Shown: positions 1-8,470 of the stretch, one piece after another
Layout: each line of letters opens with the position of its first letter
How positions within the stretch are numbered: the first letter of the stretch is position 1
Assembly (NCBI GenBank): GCA_013214975.1
Contig: JABSPR010000243.1
Span: 1-12,788, forward strand
Direction: 5' to 3'
Length of the DNA: 12,788 bases
DNA from: Flavobacteriales bacterium
GTDB lineage: Bacteria; Bacteroidota; Bacteroidia; DT-38
Made by a program: the position numbers and the translations under genes
The notes under the pieces: model-generated
Seen by the model: the letters and a program-made list of their open reading frames with translations, nothing else
Database searches by the model: none
Told to the model about the DNA's origin: nothing

Positions 1-1
1 C

Positions 2-106
2 ACTACAGCTCCATGGCAAGGAAAAGAAAAAATCACAACTGCGAATAGGTCTGACCTGAAAAATGGAATTATAATAAATACCAATGGGATAATACCTATG
101 GACTAA
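2..106 (+). CDS. 3' end of an unidentified upstream gene (partial)
   Basis: This frame is open from the left edge to a TAA at 104-106, giving 34 residues of a protein C-terminus that finishes with ...NGIIPMD. The other two forward frames close early, at 46-48 and 57-59. The stop lies only 4 bp before the ATG of the following glycosyltransferase, the usual spacing of an operon, so the gene probably belongs to the same glycan cluster. The visible piece is hydrophilic with no membrane segment and carries no motif I recognise. I assign no function. It could also be a chance open frame, but the tight junction with the next gene argues that it is real. Confidence 0.55.
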   Translation, partial: TTAPWQGKEKITTANRSDLKNGIIINTNGIIPMD

Positions 107-110
107 GTTA

Positions 111-1259
111 ATGCCAAGTAAATTAAAAATTTTATACCTTATAAACGACCTCTCTAAAGGTGGAGCAGAAAGAGCTATTATAGATTTATGCTGTGAATTA
201 AATCAGCTTACAGAAACGGAGATATGCATTGCAACATTATTCCCCTCTAACGAATACCTGGAAATATCAAACAATTTAAATATTACATGTATTGATTTCA
301 AAGGAAGCACCTTTAAAGATGGCACACACACGCCAAAATACCATGCTTTAATTGATCAGTTTAAACCTCATATCATTCACTCAAACTTATTCTTATCCGA
401 ATATCTAACTCTAGAAAAACTGAATCCGAATATTGCCTTTGTTTGCCATGGCCATGACAATATGTTTCAATTTAAAAACCTATCCTTCAGTACATTATTT
501 AAAAAAAAACTAGCACTTAATTTCTATGAAAAATGGACGTTGATATCCAAGAAATATAAAAAGCATCCTACTTATTTCATTGCAAATTCACCACATACGG
601 AGGATTTCTATAAAGCTTCTCTCCCGCGAGATCTAGCAAAAAATGTTCGCATTATTCAATATGGATTTAACTACAGCTCATTTCATAATAAATCTACAAG
701 AAAAATTTCTCCAAATCAGAAAATAAGAATTGTAAATACCGGAAGTTTCGTCAAGAAAAAAAATCAAGCACTAATAATTGATATAGGAATTAAACTACGT
801 GATCTTGGCCTTGATTTCAAAATCGATTTATTAGGTGATGGCCCTCTTCTAAAAAGTATTGAGGGAAAAATTATCTCTAATAAACTAACAACAAATATCA
901 CCTGCCATGGTAACGTAAGCAATGTACAAGACTTCTTATTGAAAAGTGATATCTACCTTCATACCGCCACATATGAGCCATTTGGATTAGTGTTTTTGGA
1001 AGCAATGGCATCAGGATTACCAATAGTAACCCTTAATGGCAAAGGAAACATAGGGCTTATTGAAAACTACTTTAATGGATTCTTTATCGAAGAACAAAAT
1101 CCAGAAACATTTGCTGAACGAATTAAGGAGATAATGACTTCAAATTCTTTGTACACCAAAATGTCAGCTAACGGGATAGAATATTCCGCCCGTTTTAATA
1201 TAAAGACGAAAGCACAGGAATACTTCGATTTCTATAAAGAAATCATAAGAGACAAGTAG
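111..1259 (+). CDS. GT4-family glycosyltransferase (GT-B fold)
   Basis: This 382-residue protein is probably a retaining, nucleotide-sugar-dependent glycosyltransferase of the GT4 family, adding one sugar to a lipid-linked glycan on the cytoplasmic face of the membrane. The N-terminal half opens with a Rossmann-type strand followed by the donor/acceptor loop KGGAER at residues 16-21, typical of GT4 enzymes. The C-terminal half has the nucleotide-sugar signature YEPFGLVFLEAMASG from residue 288, with the E-x7-E pair at E289 and E297. There is no signal peptide or membrane helix, and the length is normal for the family. The ATG at 111 puts the first beta strand directly at the N-terminus, as expected. 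The gene follows the upstream stop by 4 bp, so it is probably co-transcribed with it. The sugar and linkage cannot be read from sequence. Confidence 0.93.
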   Translation: MPSKLKILYLINDLSKGGAERAIIDLCCELNQLTETEICIATLFPSNEYLEISNNLNITCIDFKGSTFKDGTHTPKYHALIDQFKPHIIHSNLFLSEYLTLEKLNPNIAFVCHGHDNMFQFKNLSFSTLFKKKLALNFYEKWTLISKKYKKHPTYFIANSPHTEDFYKASLPRDLAKNVRIIQYGFNYSSFHNKSTRKISPNQKIRIVNTGSFVKKKNQALIIDIGIKLRDLGLDFKIDLLGDGPLLKSIEGKIISNKLTTNITCHGNVSNVQDFLLKSDIYLHTATYEPFGLVFLEAMASGLPIVTLNGKGNIGLIENYFNGFFIEEQNPETFAERIKEIMTSNSLYTKMSANGIEYSARFNIKTKAQEYFDFYKEIIRDK

Positions 1260-1377
1260 TATTAACTGTAATTAGAATTAGATATTAAATAAAATTGGAT
1301 GAGTAGTAGAGCTATTTGCACTTTCGTTACCTTGCAACTCATGTATAGGAATGAACAATTAAACAAAAAGGTCTACG

Positions 1378-1385
1378 TAATTTTG
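1378..1385 (+). promoter_or_regulatory. candidate -7 box upstream of the ABC exporter gene
   Basis: TAATTTTG matches the Bacteroidota -7 consensus TAnnTTTG and lies 37 bp before the exporter ATG, inside the longest intergenic gap of the window (1260-1422, 163 bp). I could not find a TTTG or TTG -33 element at the expected 19-21 bp upstream. In AT-rich DNA an isolated match may be chance. If real, it would give the exporter and the genes after it their own transcription start. Confidence 0.22.
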
Positions 1386-1422
1386 TTCAACTCATTAACT
1401 CCCGTTATAAATAAGTTTTAAT

Positions 1423-3213
1423 ATGGGATTGAGAGACAACATATATTTCAAAACTATAAAAGGGACTAACACCATCCTAAACAAAGAGTTTAAGGAAAAA
1501 GCAAAGAGAGTATTTCTTCTTACTGTCGCGAATGGCTTTGTTGAAGTTGTGGGATTAGCACTAATCTTTCCGTTAATATCAATGGCAAACGATAACTCCT
1601 TAATTCACACAAATAAATTTCTTTCATATGCATATAAAAGTCTTCACTTTAAATCAGAAGACAATTTTCTTCTCTCTCTAATTGGCTTTACCATGTTAGT
1701 ATTTACACTTAAAAACCTCATTGGTGTTTTCATAAACTATGTTCAAACAAATTTCTCAAATACGCTTTCAGCTGCGTTAACTAAACAACAGTTTGAAAAA
1801 TACTTAGATCGTAGCTTCCACTACTTTAAAAACACGAATTCTAATATTATTACACGGGATATAGCAAACGTGCCTCAAGCATTTTCCTTTGATATAATGC
1901 TTCCACTAATTTCGATCACATCTGAGTTCGTTATTATATTTCTAATAGCTGTCGGAATAGTATCATACGATTTAACTGTTTTCATGATTGTACTACTTGT
2001 TTTCATTCCTATACTAGCCTGGTTTTACAATATTGTGAAGAATAGATTGGCCAGCTATGGAAAAGAACGAAATGAAGTATCACCGGTAACCTACAAAAGT
2101 ATATTTGAAGCAATCCATGGTTACATCGATGTTAAGCTTACTAATCGTGAAGATTATTTTGTAAGCCGAAGCAAGAAATCTCTCAAGAGATATTTTGATC
2201 TTCTAACCAAGGTTTATGTGGTAGAATCATTTCCTATTAGAATAATCGAAATAGCATCTATTGGTTTTATTTCTTTTCTGTTTGCATATTTTATTATGAC
2301 AAATGGTGACAGAAAAGTATTAGGAGAATTTTTAATTCTGTTCGCGGTTGCCGCATATCGTATTATGCCGTCAACAAACAGAATAATGGCGGCAATACTT
2401 AGGCTTAAAAATGCGAGCTACGTTCTTGACATACTACAAGAACAAGATCCCTTTTCAACTGACGAATCGACTCATTCTGAAAATGACAATACCAATCTGA
2501 TCTTCGAAGAAGAGATTACGCTAGAAGGCATATGTTTCAAATACCCCGAAAAAGAAGAATCCGTATTAAATAATTTTAATCTGACTATAAAAAAAGAACA
2601 AAGTATAGGGCTAATCGGTCCATCAGGCTCAGGGAAAACAACATTGGTAAATATTATCTTAAGGCTAATAGATAATCATAAAGGAGTATTCAAAGTTGAC
2701 GGTAAAGCGCTAAACAAAAGAACATTGCGTTCTTGGAGAAACATGACAGGCTATGTTCAACAAGACTCTTACCTTCTAGATGCAACTCTTGCAGAAAATA
2801 TCGCCTTTGGATTTTCTTTGGAAGAAATAAATATGAATAAATTAGAAAAGTGTATTAAGCAAGCTCGGTTAGCTAGTTTAATAAACGAACTTCCTAATGG
2901 TATCAATACCAATGTTGGCGAATTTGGGGGAAGGATTTCAGGTGGCCAAAAACAGCGTATAGCGATTGCAAGAGCTTTATATAAAGAACCTCAAATATTA
3001 ATTTTGGACGAAGCAACTAGCTCGTTAGATTCCGAGGTGGAAGCGGAAATACTTGATACGATACAGAACCTTTCAGACAGTGGAATCACTATCATTTCTA
3101 TCGCCCATAGAATTAGTTCTCTTAAATTCTGCGATGAAATTTACGAACTCGAATCGGGTAAAATAAAGAAGAAGTATTCATACGAAGAACTAATATCGCA
3201 TATCGAAAAATAG
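1423..3213 (+). CDS. PglK/MsbA-type ABC exporter, likely lipid-linked glycan flippase
   Basis: This 596-residue half-transporter fuses a six-helix exporter membrane domain (about residues 25-335) to an ABC ATPase domain (about 365-590). All ATPase motifs are intact: Walker A GPSGSGKTT at 399-407, Q-loop YVQQD at 444-448, signature SGGQKQR at 506-512, Walker B ILILDE at 525-530 with the catalytic E530, and the switch histidine H562. It would act as a homodimer in the inner membrane. The membrane domain resembles the PglK/WlaB group, for example the helix-1 region NGFVEVVGLALIFPLI and the stretch AAYRIMPSTNRI before the ATPase. That group flips undecaprenyl-linked oligosaccharides. The glycosyltransferase and GT-C-like neighbours fit this role better than drug or peptide export. 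The flippase role is inferred; the ABC exporter identity is firm. The next gene starts 14 bp after the stop. Confidence 0.92.
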   Translation: MGLRDNIYFKTIKGTNTILNKEFKEKAKRVFLLTVANGFVEVVGLALIFPLISMANDNSLIHTNKFLSYAYKSLHFKSEDNFLLSLIGFTMLVFTLKNLIGVFINYVQTNFSNTLSAALTKQQFEKYLDRSFHYFKNTNSNIITRDIANVPQAFSFDIMLPLISITSEFVIIFLIAVGIVSYDLTVFMIVLLVFIPILAWFYNIVKNRLASYGKERNEVSPVTYKSIFEAIHGYIDVKLTNREDYFVSRSKKSLKRYFDLLTKVYVVESFPIRIIEIASIGFISFLFAYFIMTNGDRKVLGEFLILFAVAAYRIMPSTNRIMAAILRLKNASYVLDILQEQDPFSTDESTHSENDNTNLIFEEEITLEGICFKYPEKEESVLNNFNLTIKKEQSIGLIGPSGSGKTTLVNIILRLIDNHKGVFKVDGKALNKRTLRSWRNMTGYVQQDSYLLDATLAENIAFGFSLEEINMNKLEKCIKQARLASLINELPNGINTNVGEFGGRISGGQKQRIAIARALYKEPQILILDEATSSLDSEVEAEILDTIQNLSDSGITIISIAHRISSLKFCDEIYELESGKIKKKYSYEELISHIEK

Positions 3214-3227
3214 AAGCCGATTCATTT

Positions 3228-5156
3228 ATGCCACAGCTCTTTGATCTGATAAATAAATACTGGTTAGTTATTTTCTGCGCGTTAGTTGTGAGCTTTATTT
3301 TCAGTTGCTCCTTTCTTTTCAATAGCATACGTTCTGTTCAAAACTTAAACTATGAGTATCAGGCTATTAAATATGGACCAGGTGCTCAAAGTGACAACTA
3401 TCACTACTACACACATATTAAAAAATTTGCAGAAGGTAATATTCCATTTATTGAATCTGATGTTAAAGAACATGATAAGAAACCTACTCATGTATCTTAT
3501 TCCCTCTTTATAAGTTATTCTATTGCTGCCCTCCCCTTCCTGTATTCCGATAATGTGAATTTTGCTTATGGCTTTAACATTATCTTTTGGCCAGCAATTA
3601 ATTTTCTTTTAATCTTTATATTTCTATTCCTTTTCATTCAGAGGAAACTTGTCTCCATATTTCTGGCATTATCGATTGTTCTATTTTATGGCTTTATAGA
3701 TGTTTGGCTATTACCACTTTGGATAAAAGAATTTTTATGGAGTATCGCTCAGTTAATGATCGGCTGGCATACCGAAATACCTCTAAATCCTAAAATTGGC
3801 AACGAGTTTTATAGAATTCCTAATATTTCAATCACGAACACGATCTCTTTACTATTTACCTATTCCTATTATAAGTATGTCATAAACCCTTCGAATCAAA
3901 ATTCTATATTAAAAGCTATAGCTCTCATGCTCTGCCTAGCTATACTAGCTTTCACATACCCAATACTTATCTATTTAGGATATGGGATAATAGCCGCAGG
4001 GTTCCTATTTCACAGAGCGGAATCGATTAAATTTATCCCCTATCTATTGGGCAGTTTATTTATCTCAAGTGTATCATTATATCATTTGGCCTTACCCTTT
4101 TGGGAATCTACCAGCTATTATGATGATATATTCAGTATGATCAAAGAAACGAAGTTCTCGACGAGGCTTCCTTTGTCTATATCTCTTATGGCTTTTATAG
4201 TGGTAATAGGCGTTTTATGGGGATCGAGGATAAAAAACAGTCAATCTTCTAAATCAGAATTTCTTTTCACGTTACTAATTGGGCAAGCCATAGCATTCAC
4301 ATTTGCTTTCCTAATCAATGGAGGATTCTTTTCTGATCGAGTTTTTTATCGGGGTGGTGCAACAATATACTATTGTGCTAGCGCAATTCTTCTTCACCAA
4401 ATTTTCACGGAAATGGTAAAAAGAAAAAGCATCTCCATCGGTTTTTTTGATAAAAAATTATTTCAGTTCGAAATCCCATCTATTATACTAAGAACTTTAT
4501 ATAAAAAAAGTGATTGGATCTGGTTTTGTGGCATTCTAATCATTCTTTTGGCCACCTCTACACATAGAATTAATGCCGTAGCTAAGAGTTCAAACGCATT
4601 TAACGACAATACAGGCATTATAGAATTAGCAGAATGGTTTAACACGAACACTTCATCGGCGGAAAACTTCATAACGTTAGACCCTGATGTCATTTTACAT
4701 TTACCAGCTTACACCAACTTACGCACGTTCAACCCAGCCAGAGGAAGAAGTCAAGTTGGTGAGAAAGAAAGAAGAAAGAGATTTTTCCAAACACTTTCAT
4801 TTTTCAAAGTAGAGCCTGAATCTCTCGATACATTACTAACAACAATGGATTCTCACCGAAAAATAAACGAATCTCCATCCTACAAGAAAACAATGCTACG
4901 CCTCTTTGAACTCGTTTACTTCTATTCTCTTAGAGATAAGCTATCACCAGATTTAATAAGCAAAACTACTACTGCCTATTCCGATTGGATAATGGATCAG
5001 AAAGGAGTAGATGACATATTAGAGTTTAAATACATTATTATCAGTCCATATAATAGAATCGTAAATCCTAAATTCTGTTTAGAATGTATTACCAAAGACC
5101 TGAAAAAGGTATTTGAAAGCAGCAAAGGATTACAAGTATACCAACGAACCAGCTAG
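3228..5156 (+). CDS. large multi-pass membrane protein, GT-C glycosyltransferase-like
   Basis: This 642-residue protein has about 10-11 hydrophobic segments between residues 12 and 446, followed by a soluble tail of about 190 residues. The topology resembles GT-C enzymes, which use lipid-phosphate sugars on the periplasmic face: helix 1, then a long first loop with an acidic residue near aromatics (D56, in SDNYHYY), many helices, then a globular C-terminal domain. The tail region around 477-504 (ENFITLDPDVILHLPAYTN, then a Phe-Asn-Pro) resembles the motif following the last helix in several GT-C families, where a nascent strand begins with "vitldpd". No PglB-type WWDxG motif is present. It may transfer a sugar, polymerise repeat units or attach the glycan to its target. 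I cannot place it in a named family. Spacing of 14 bp after the exporter gene suggests co-transcription and a shared pathway. Confidence 0.78.
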   Translation: MPQLFDLINKYWLVIFCALVVSFIFSCSFLFNSIRSVQNLNYEYQAIKYGPGAQSDNYHYYTHIKKFAEGNIPFIESDVKEHDKKPTHVSYSLFISYSIAALPFLYSDNVNFAYGFNIIFWPAINFLLIFIFLFLFIQRKLVSIFLALSIVLFYGFIDVWLLPLWIKEFLWSIAQLMIGWHTEIPLNPKIGNEFYRIPNISITNTISLLFTYSYYKYVINPSNQNSILKAIALMLCLAILAFTYPILIYLGYGIIAAGFLFHRAESIKFIPYLLGSLFISSVSLYHLALPFWESTSYYDDIFSMIKETKFSTRLPLSISLMAFIVVIGVLWGSRIKNSQSSKSEFLFTLLIGQAIAFTFAFLINGGFFSDRVFYRGGATIYYCASAILLHQIFTEMVKRKSISIGFFDKKLFQFEIPSIILRTLYKKSDWIWFCGILIILLATSTHRINAVAKSSNAFNDNTGIIELAEWFNTNTSSAENFITLDPDVILHLPAYTNLRTFNPARGRSQVGEKERRKRFFQTLSFFKVEPESLDTLLTTMDSHRKINESPSYKKTMLRLFELVYFYSLRDKLSPDLISKTTTAYSDWIMDQKGVDDILEFKYIIISPYNRIVNPKFCLECITKDLKKVFESSKGLQVYQRTS

Positions 5157-5269
5157 TTACCCACTTACAAAAAGCAAATTCTATTAAGTAATGCCATATT
5201 CGAGGCTAATTGCTAATACAAATTCAATTCTGTCTTTATTCCACGCTAAAAAATAAATACATTAGCATC

Positions 5270-7111
5270 ATGTGCGGCATTGCAGGGATATACAATTTCA
5301 TTAGCGAACCTAGATTAAATGAAATCGAAGGCATGGTTTCTACTATTGGGCATAGAGGACCTGACAATGAGCATAGTATCATTTGTAACAATATTGCTCT
5401 CGGTCATGCGAGATTAAGTATAATTGATACCAATAGTACAGCGCACCAACCTATGTATTCTTCAGACAGAAGATATATTATAGTTTTCAATGGAGAAATT
5501 TACAACTATAAAGAATTATCAAAAGAGCTAAATATTGAGTTTAAAACATCTTCCGATACGGAAGTATTACTTGAAGCTTTTATAAGATGGGGAGTAGACT
5601 GCTACGAGAGGCTAAATGGCATGTTCGCCTTTTCTGTATACGACACCATGACTGATGAACTCTACTTATTCAGAGACAGAATGGGTATTAAGCCTTTGTT
5701 TTATTATTCAACAAACGAAATTTTCTCCTTCTGCTCCGAAATAAAAGGGATATTAGCTTGCGATCAAATAAAGAAAATGGCCGAACCAGACCGGAAAATG
5801 GTTGTAGAATTTCTTCATCTTGGATATATCGCTGAGCCAAATACTATTTATAAGAATTTAAAGAAATTTCCAGCTGGTAGTGTTGGCATATTTAAAGAAG
5901 GGAAACTCTCCATAGAAAAACGATGGGATATCAACAGCTTAATATCTCCAGAAACCCACAATGATTATAAAAAGACGAAATCCGAATTAACCAAATTAAT
6001 CCAAAGTTCTGTTGAGTACCGCATGATGAGCGATGTCCCTTATGGCACTTTCTTAAGTGGAGGAATCGATTCAAGTCTGATCACTGCAGTTGCGCAATCT
6101 TTAAAATCCAAACCCATTAAAACGTTTTCTCTTGGAATAAAAGATTCCGAAAAGGATGAATCCAAGCATGCAAAGAAGATATCCAAACATTTGGGAACAG
6201 ACCATCACGAGTTAATGGTTAGCGTGAAAGACATCAAAAACAAGATTGAACCCTTCATGAATTGTTTTGATGAACCCTTTGCAGATTCCTCTGGTTTCTT
6301 ATTGAACATTGTATCAGGGCTGGCAAAAGAAGAAGTTAAGATGGTTCTTTCTGGTGATGGTGGCGATGAGCTTTTTATGGGATACGGAGCTTACAAATGG
6401 GCTACACGATTAAATCGACCTATTGTCAAATCTCTTAAAAAGCCCATTAAACAGATTCTAAGACTTGGGAATAACCGTATGCAAAGAGCCTCAGAGATGT
6501 TCAGCGACATCGACCCTTCCAAGATAGCAAGCCATATATTTTCCCAGGAACAATATTATTTTACGGAATTAGAAGCAAAAGAAATATTAGTCCAAGCAAC
6601 AAATAGCCCTATTAATTCAGAGGAGTATAATTTTAAAAGAGAAGTAAGCGCTAAGGAGAAACAAGCCTTATTTGATATAAACTCCTATTTAAAAGATGAC
6701 CTTCTTGTTAAGGTAGATCGAGCTAGCATGCTACATGGACTAGAAGCAAGAACACCTCTTCTTGATCACCGCATCGTAGAATATGCCGTTAACATTGATG
6801 AAAAACTTAAAGAAAATAAGGGTGTATCGAAGTCAATTTTAAAGGACATACTTCACGACTACGCACCAAAGGATTTATTTAATAGACCTAAGCAAGGATT
6901 TTCTATCCCACTGGGAAGCTGGCTAAAAGCCGATCTGTATTATTTAATTGATAATTACTTATCTCAGAAGAAGATAGAAGAAATGGGTCTTTTCAATTAC
7001 GTTTTCATTGAAAAACTAATCTCAGACTTCTTAAACGGGAAAGATTATTTGTACAATAGGATTTGGTTAGTAATCCTAATTCAAAAATGGTTTTCAGGCT
7101 ATTCCAATTAA
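5270..7111 (+). CDS. asnB: asparagine synthase family glutamine-dependent amidotransferase (AsnB-like)
   Basis: This enzyme uses glutamine nitrogen and ATP to turn a carboxylate into an amide. The N-terminal Ntn-type glutaminase domain (about residues 2-200) has the catalytic Cys2 in MCGIAG, HRGPD at 28-32, R48, NGEIYN at 74-79 and D96. The synthetase domain has the ATP-pyrophosphatase loop SGGIDSS at 263-269 and SGDGGDE at 361-367, then the conserved RASMLHGLEARTPLLDHR block. All key residues are intact and the 613-residue length fits the family. I chose the ATG at 5270 over an in-frame ATG at 5210 because the nucleophilic cysteine must be residue 2. Within a glycan cluster, homologues often amidate uronic-acid sugars, so the substrate may be a sugar carboxylate and not aspartate; that is inference. 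Its last four bases overlap the convergent gene. The symbol denotes family, not proven asparagine synthesis. Confidence 0.95.
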   Translation: MCGIAGIYNFISEPRLNEIEGMVSTIGHRGPDNEHSIICNNIALGHARLSIIDTNSTAHQPMYSSDRRYIIVFNGEIYNYKELSKELNIEFKTSSDTEVLLEAFIRWGVDCYERLNGMFAFSVYDTMTDELYLFRDRMGIKPLFYYSTNEIFSFCSEIKGILACDQIKKMAEPDRKMVVEFLHLGYIAEPNTIYKNLKKFPAGSVGIFKEGKLSIEKRWDINSLISPETHNDYKKTKSELTKLIQSSVEYRMMSDVPYGTFLSGGIDSSLITAVAQSLKSKPIKTFSLGIKDSEKDESKHAKKISKHLGTDHHELMVSVKDIKNKIEPFMNCFDEPFADSSGFLLNIVSGLAKEEVKMVLSGDGGDELFMGYGAYKWATRLNRPIVKSLKKPIKQILRLGNNRMQRASEMFSDIDPSKIASHIFSQEQYYFTELEAKEILVQATNSPINSEEYNFKREVSAKEKQALFDINSYLKDDLLVKVDRASMLHGLEARTPLLDHRIVEYAVNIDEKLKENKGVSKSILKDILHDYAPKDLFNRPKQGFSIPLGSWLKADLYYLIDNYLSQKKIEEMGLFNYVFIEKLISDFLNGKDYLYNRIWLVILIQKWFSGYSN

Positions 7112-8448
7112 TCTTCCCACTCTCTTTCATTCCCAATGTGGCTTGACCAAGTAATTAACAACCAGCATATATAAAATGGAATCAAGGGGATTTTGTATCT
7201 AACTAAAGAACCGAAATTTGACGAAGCCAAACCAATAGCAAACGCAAAAGTGAGAGAAAACACCAAGCAGAAAATTAAAAACGGGTCATTAATAATTAAT
7301 CGAAATATCCGCACAGGTCTTATTTTTAATATTAAGTATACTGTAAATATCAAAAGTGCTAAATTTTCAAAAGCAGATAATAGCATTACAATATTACCTG
7401 CTTCCCAAATAAAAGGTCTAAATAATCCAGCTATTATAGCCTGAGGTGCCTTTTCAAAAACCCCAAAGTAAGTTGCATCGAATTCACCTAAATTAAAAGA
7501 ATGCCCCGAGTATACTTGTCTTTTTAAATCAATTTGAGTTTCCTGTGCAGTTTCTAACATATTATCGGCGGAATAACGACCTAAAACACCACCTAACTCT
7601 ACCATTATTAATATAGAAAACGACGCAAATGCGACTAGTAATATTGGCGCAACTATAGCTCGAAGGAAAGAATTCTTGATTTTTTTAATTCTTCTAAAAA
7701 ACGCTAAGACCAATAACCCAGTTACTAATGCAATTAGAATATAAGGTTTGATAATAATTATTGCAGATCCACTTACCAAAAGGCTTAAAATACTCAACAA
7801 AACTTTCTTCTTTTGAAGAAAAATCGAGTAAAAAGAAGTGATGAACCAACAAAGAGCTGAAAACGTTATCGTATCCTTTAACATTCCGGAACCCCAAAAA
7901 ATCACAGATGGAACAAATAGAAAAGCTAAAGCAAACGATTTCTTTAATTCTGGATACAAACCAGCAAGAAGAATATATAGTTTCCAAACACCTATATAAG
8001 ATAGGGCAGCCGTTAAAACAGTTGTGCCGATATAGGAATTAAATGAAATAAAGGCTAATGGACTATATATTTCACAAACAATAAATGTTTTCATGTCTCT
8101 GTACATATATGAAGTCGGCCAGCCAGTGGTGTGGTTAAAATATGACCAATTCTGAGCTGTATTACCCTTAAAGATTAAAGAGAAGTATCCCGAAGGATCA
8201 TGGTATAATAAATTACTCAACGTGGCAGCTGAATTAAAGTATTGAATAGTATCGCCTCCTCCATAGTATAGGGAGTAAATTAAACATAAGAAAATACCAC
8301 CACCAATTTTCATTAGAAGACCAGGAACGAGATACTTATAAATTGAGACTGAATCTTGATTTCTATTTTTTACAGAGTAAGCGATTAGCAATGCTATCAA
8401 CATATAAACCGGTCCAGAGATTAAATCTATGTAACTAAAGTATTTCAC
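7108..8448 (-). CDS. multi-pass membrane protein of unknown function in the glycan cluster
   Basis: The 446-residue product is an inner-membrane protein with roughly ten hydrophobic segments (for example 11-25, 45-62, 125-162, 172-212, 216-250, 262-286, 335-375, 388-408, 418-435). A short motif GGGDTIQYF at 63-71 follows helix 2, and the conserved-looking blocks IFWGSGMLKDT (183-193), LFRPFIWEA (342-350) and SLVRYKIPLIPFY (414-426) follow later. An acidic residue in the first external loop and the Arg-Tyr-Lys near the last helix are reminiscent of GT-C enzymes and O-antigen polymerases, so a glycan polymerase or transferase is possible but unproven. It is the only cluster gene on the minus strand. 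The frame begins with GTG at 8448-8446; an in-frame TGA lies three codons upstream, and the next Met is residue 16. The start region carries a 10-bp near-duplication, described separately. Confidence 0.82.
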   Translation of the reverse strand: MKYFSYIDLISGPVYMLIALLIAYSVKNRNQDSVSIYKYLVPGLLMKIGGGIFLCLIYSLYYGGGDTIQYFNSAATLSNLLYHDPSGYFSLIFKGNTAQNWSYFNHTTGWPTSYMYRDMKTFIVCEIYSPLAFISFNSYIGTTVLTAALSYIGVWKLYILLAGLYPELKKSFALAFLFVPSVIFWGSGMLKDTITFSALCWFITSFYSIFLQKKKVLLSILSLLVSGSAIIIIKPYILIALVTGLLVLAFFRRIKKIKNSFLRAIVAPILLVAFASFSILIMVELGGVLGRYSADNMLETAQETQIDLKRQVYSGHSFNLGEFDATYFGVFEKAPQAIIAGLFRPFIWEAGNIVMLLSAFENLALLIFTVYLILKIRPVRIFRLIINDPFLIFCLVFSLTFAFAIGLASSNFGSLVRYKIPLIPFYICWLLITWSSHIGNEREWED

Positions 8449-8459
8449 TGTATTTCATT
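8440..8459 (-). repeat. 10-bp tandem near-duplication at the start codon
   Basis: On the minus strand AATGAAATAC (8459-8450) is followed at once by AGTGAAATAC (8449-8440), identical at 9 of 10 bases. The first copy holds an ATG and the second a GTG, each followed by AAATAC (Lys-Tyr). Because the unit is 10 bp, the two starts are in different frames. Only the GTG reads into the membrane protein; the ATG frame ends at a TAG after seven codons. Confidence 0.85.
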
Positions 8460-8470
8460 CGTTAGTTCTC

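Noticed and set aside
3122..3328. Minus-strand open frame of 68 codons
   Set aside because: It is antisense to the end of the exporter gene and the start of the GT-C-like gene, with no recognisable features.
4463..4693. Minus-strand open frame of 76 codons
   Set aside because: It lies wholly antisense within the GT-C-like gene and resembles no known protein.
5210..5269. Twenty-codon N-terminal extension of the AsnB-like enzyme from an earlier in-frame ATG
   Set aside because: The catalytic cysteine must directly follow the initiator Met; the ATG at 5270 gives MCGIAG.
7193..7444. Plus-strand open frame of 83 codons
   Set aside because: It is antisense to the minus-strand membrane protein, whose hydrophobic pattern and motifs mark that strand as coding.
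7694..7987. Minus-strand open frame of 97 codons
   Set aside because: It is a second frame on the same strand inside the membrane protein gene; its Cys/Ser/Phe-rich composition is that of a frame-shifted shadow.
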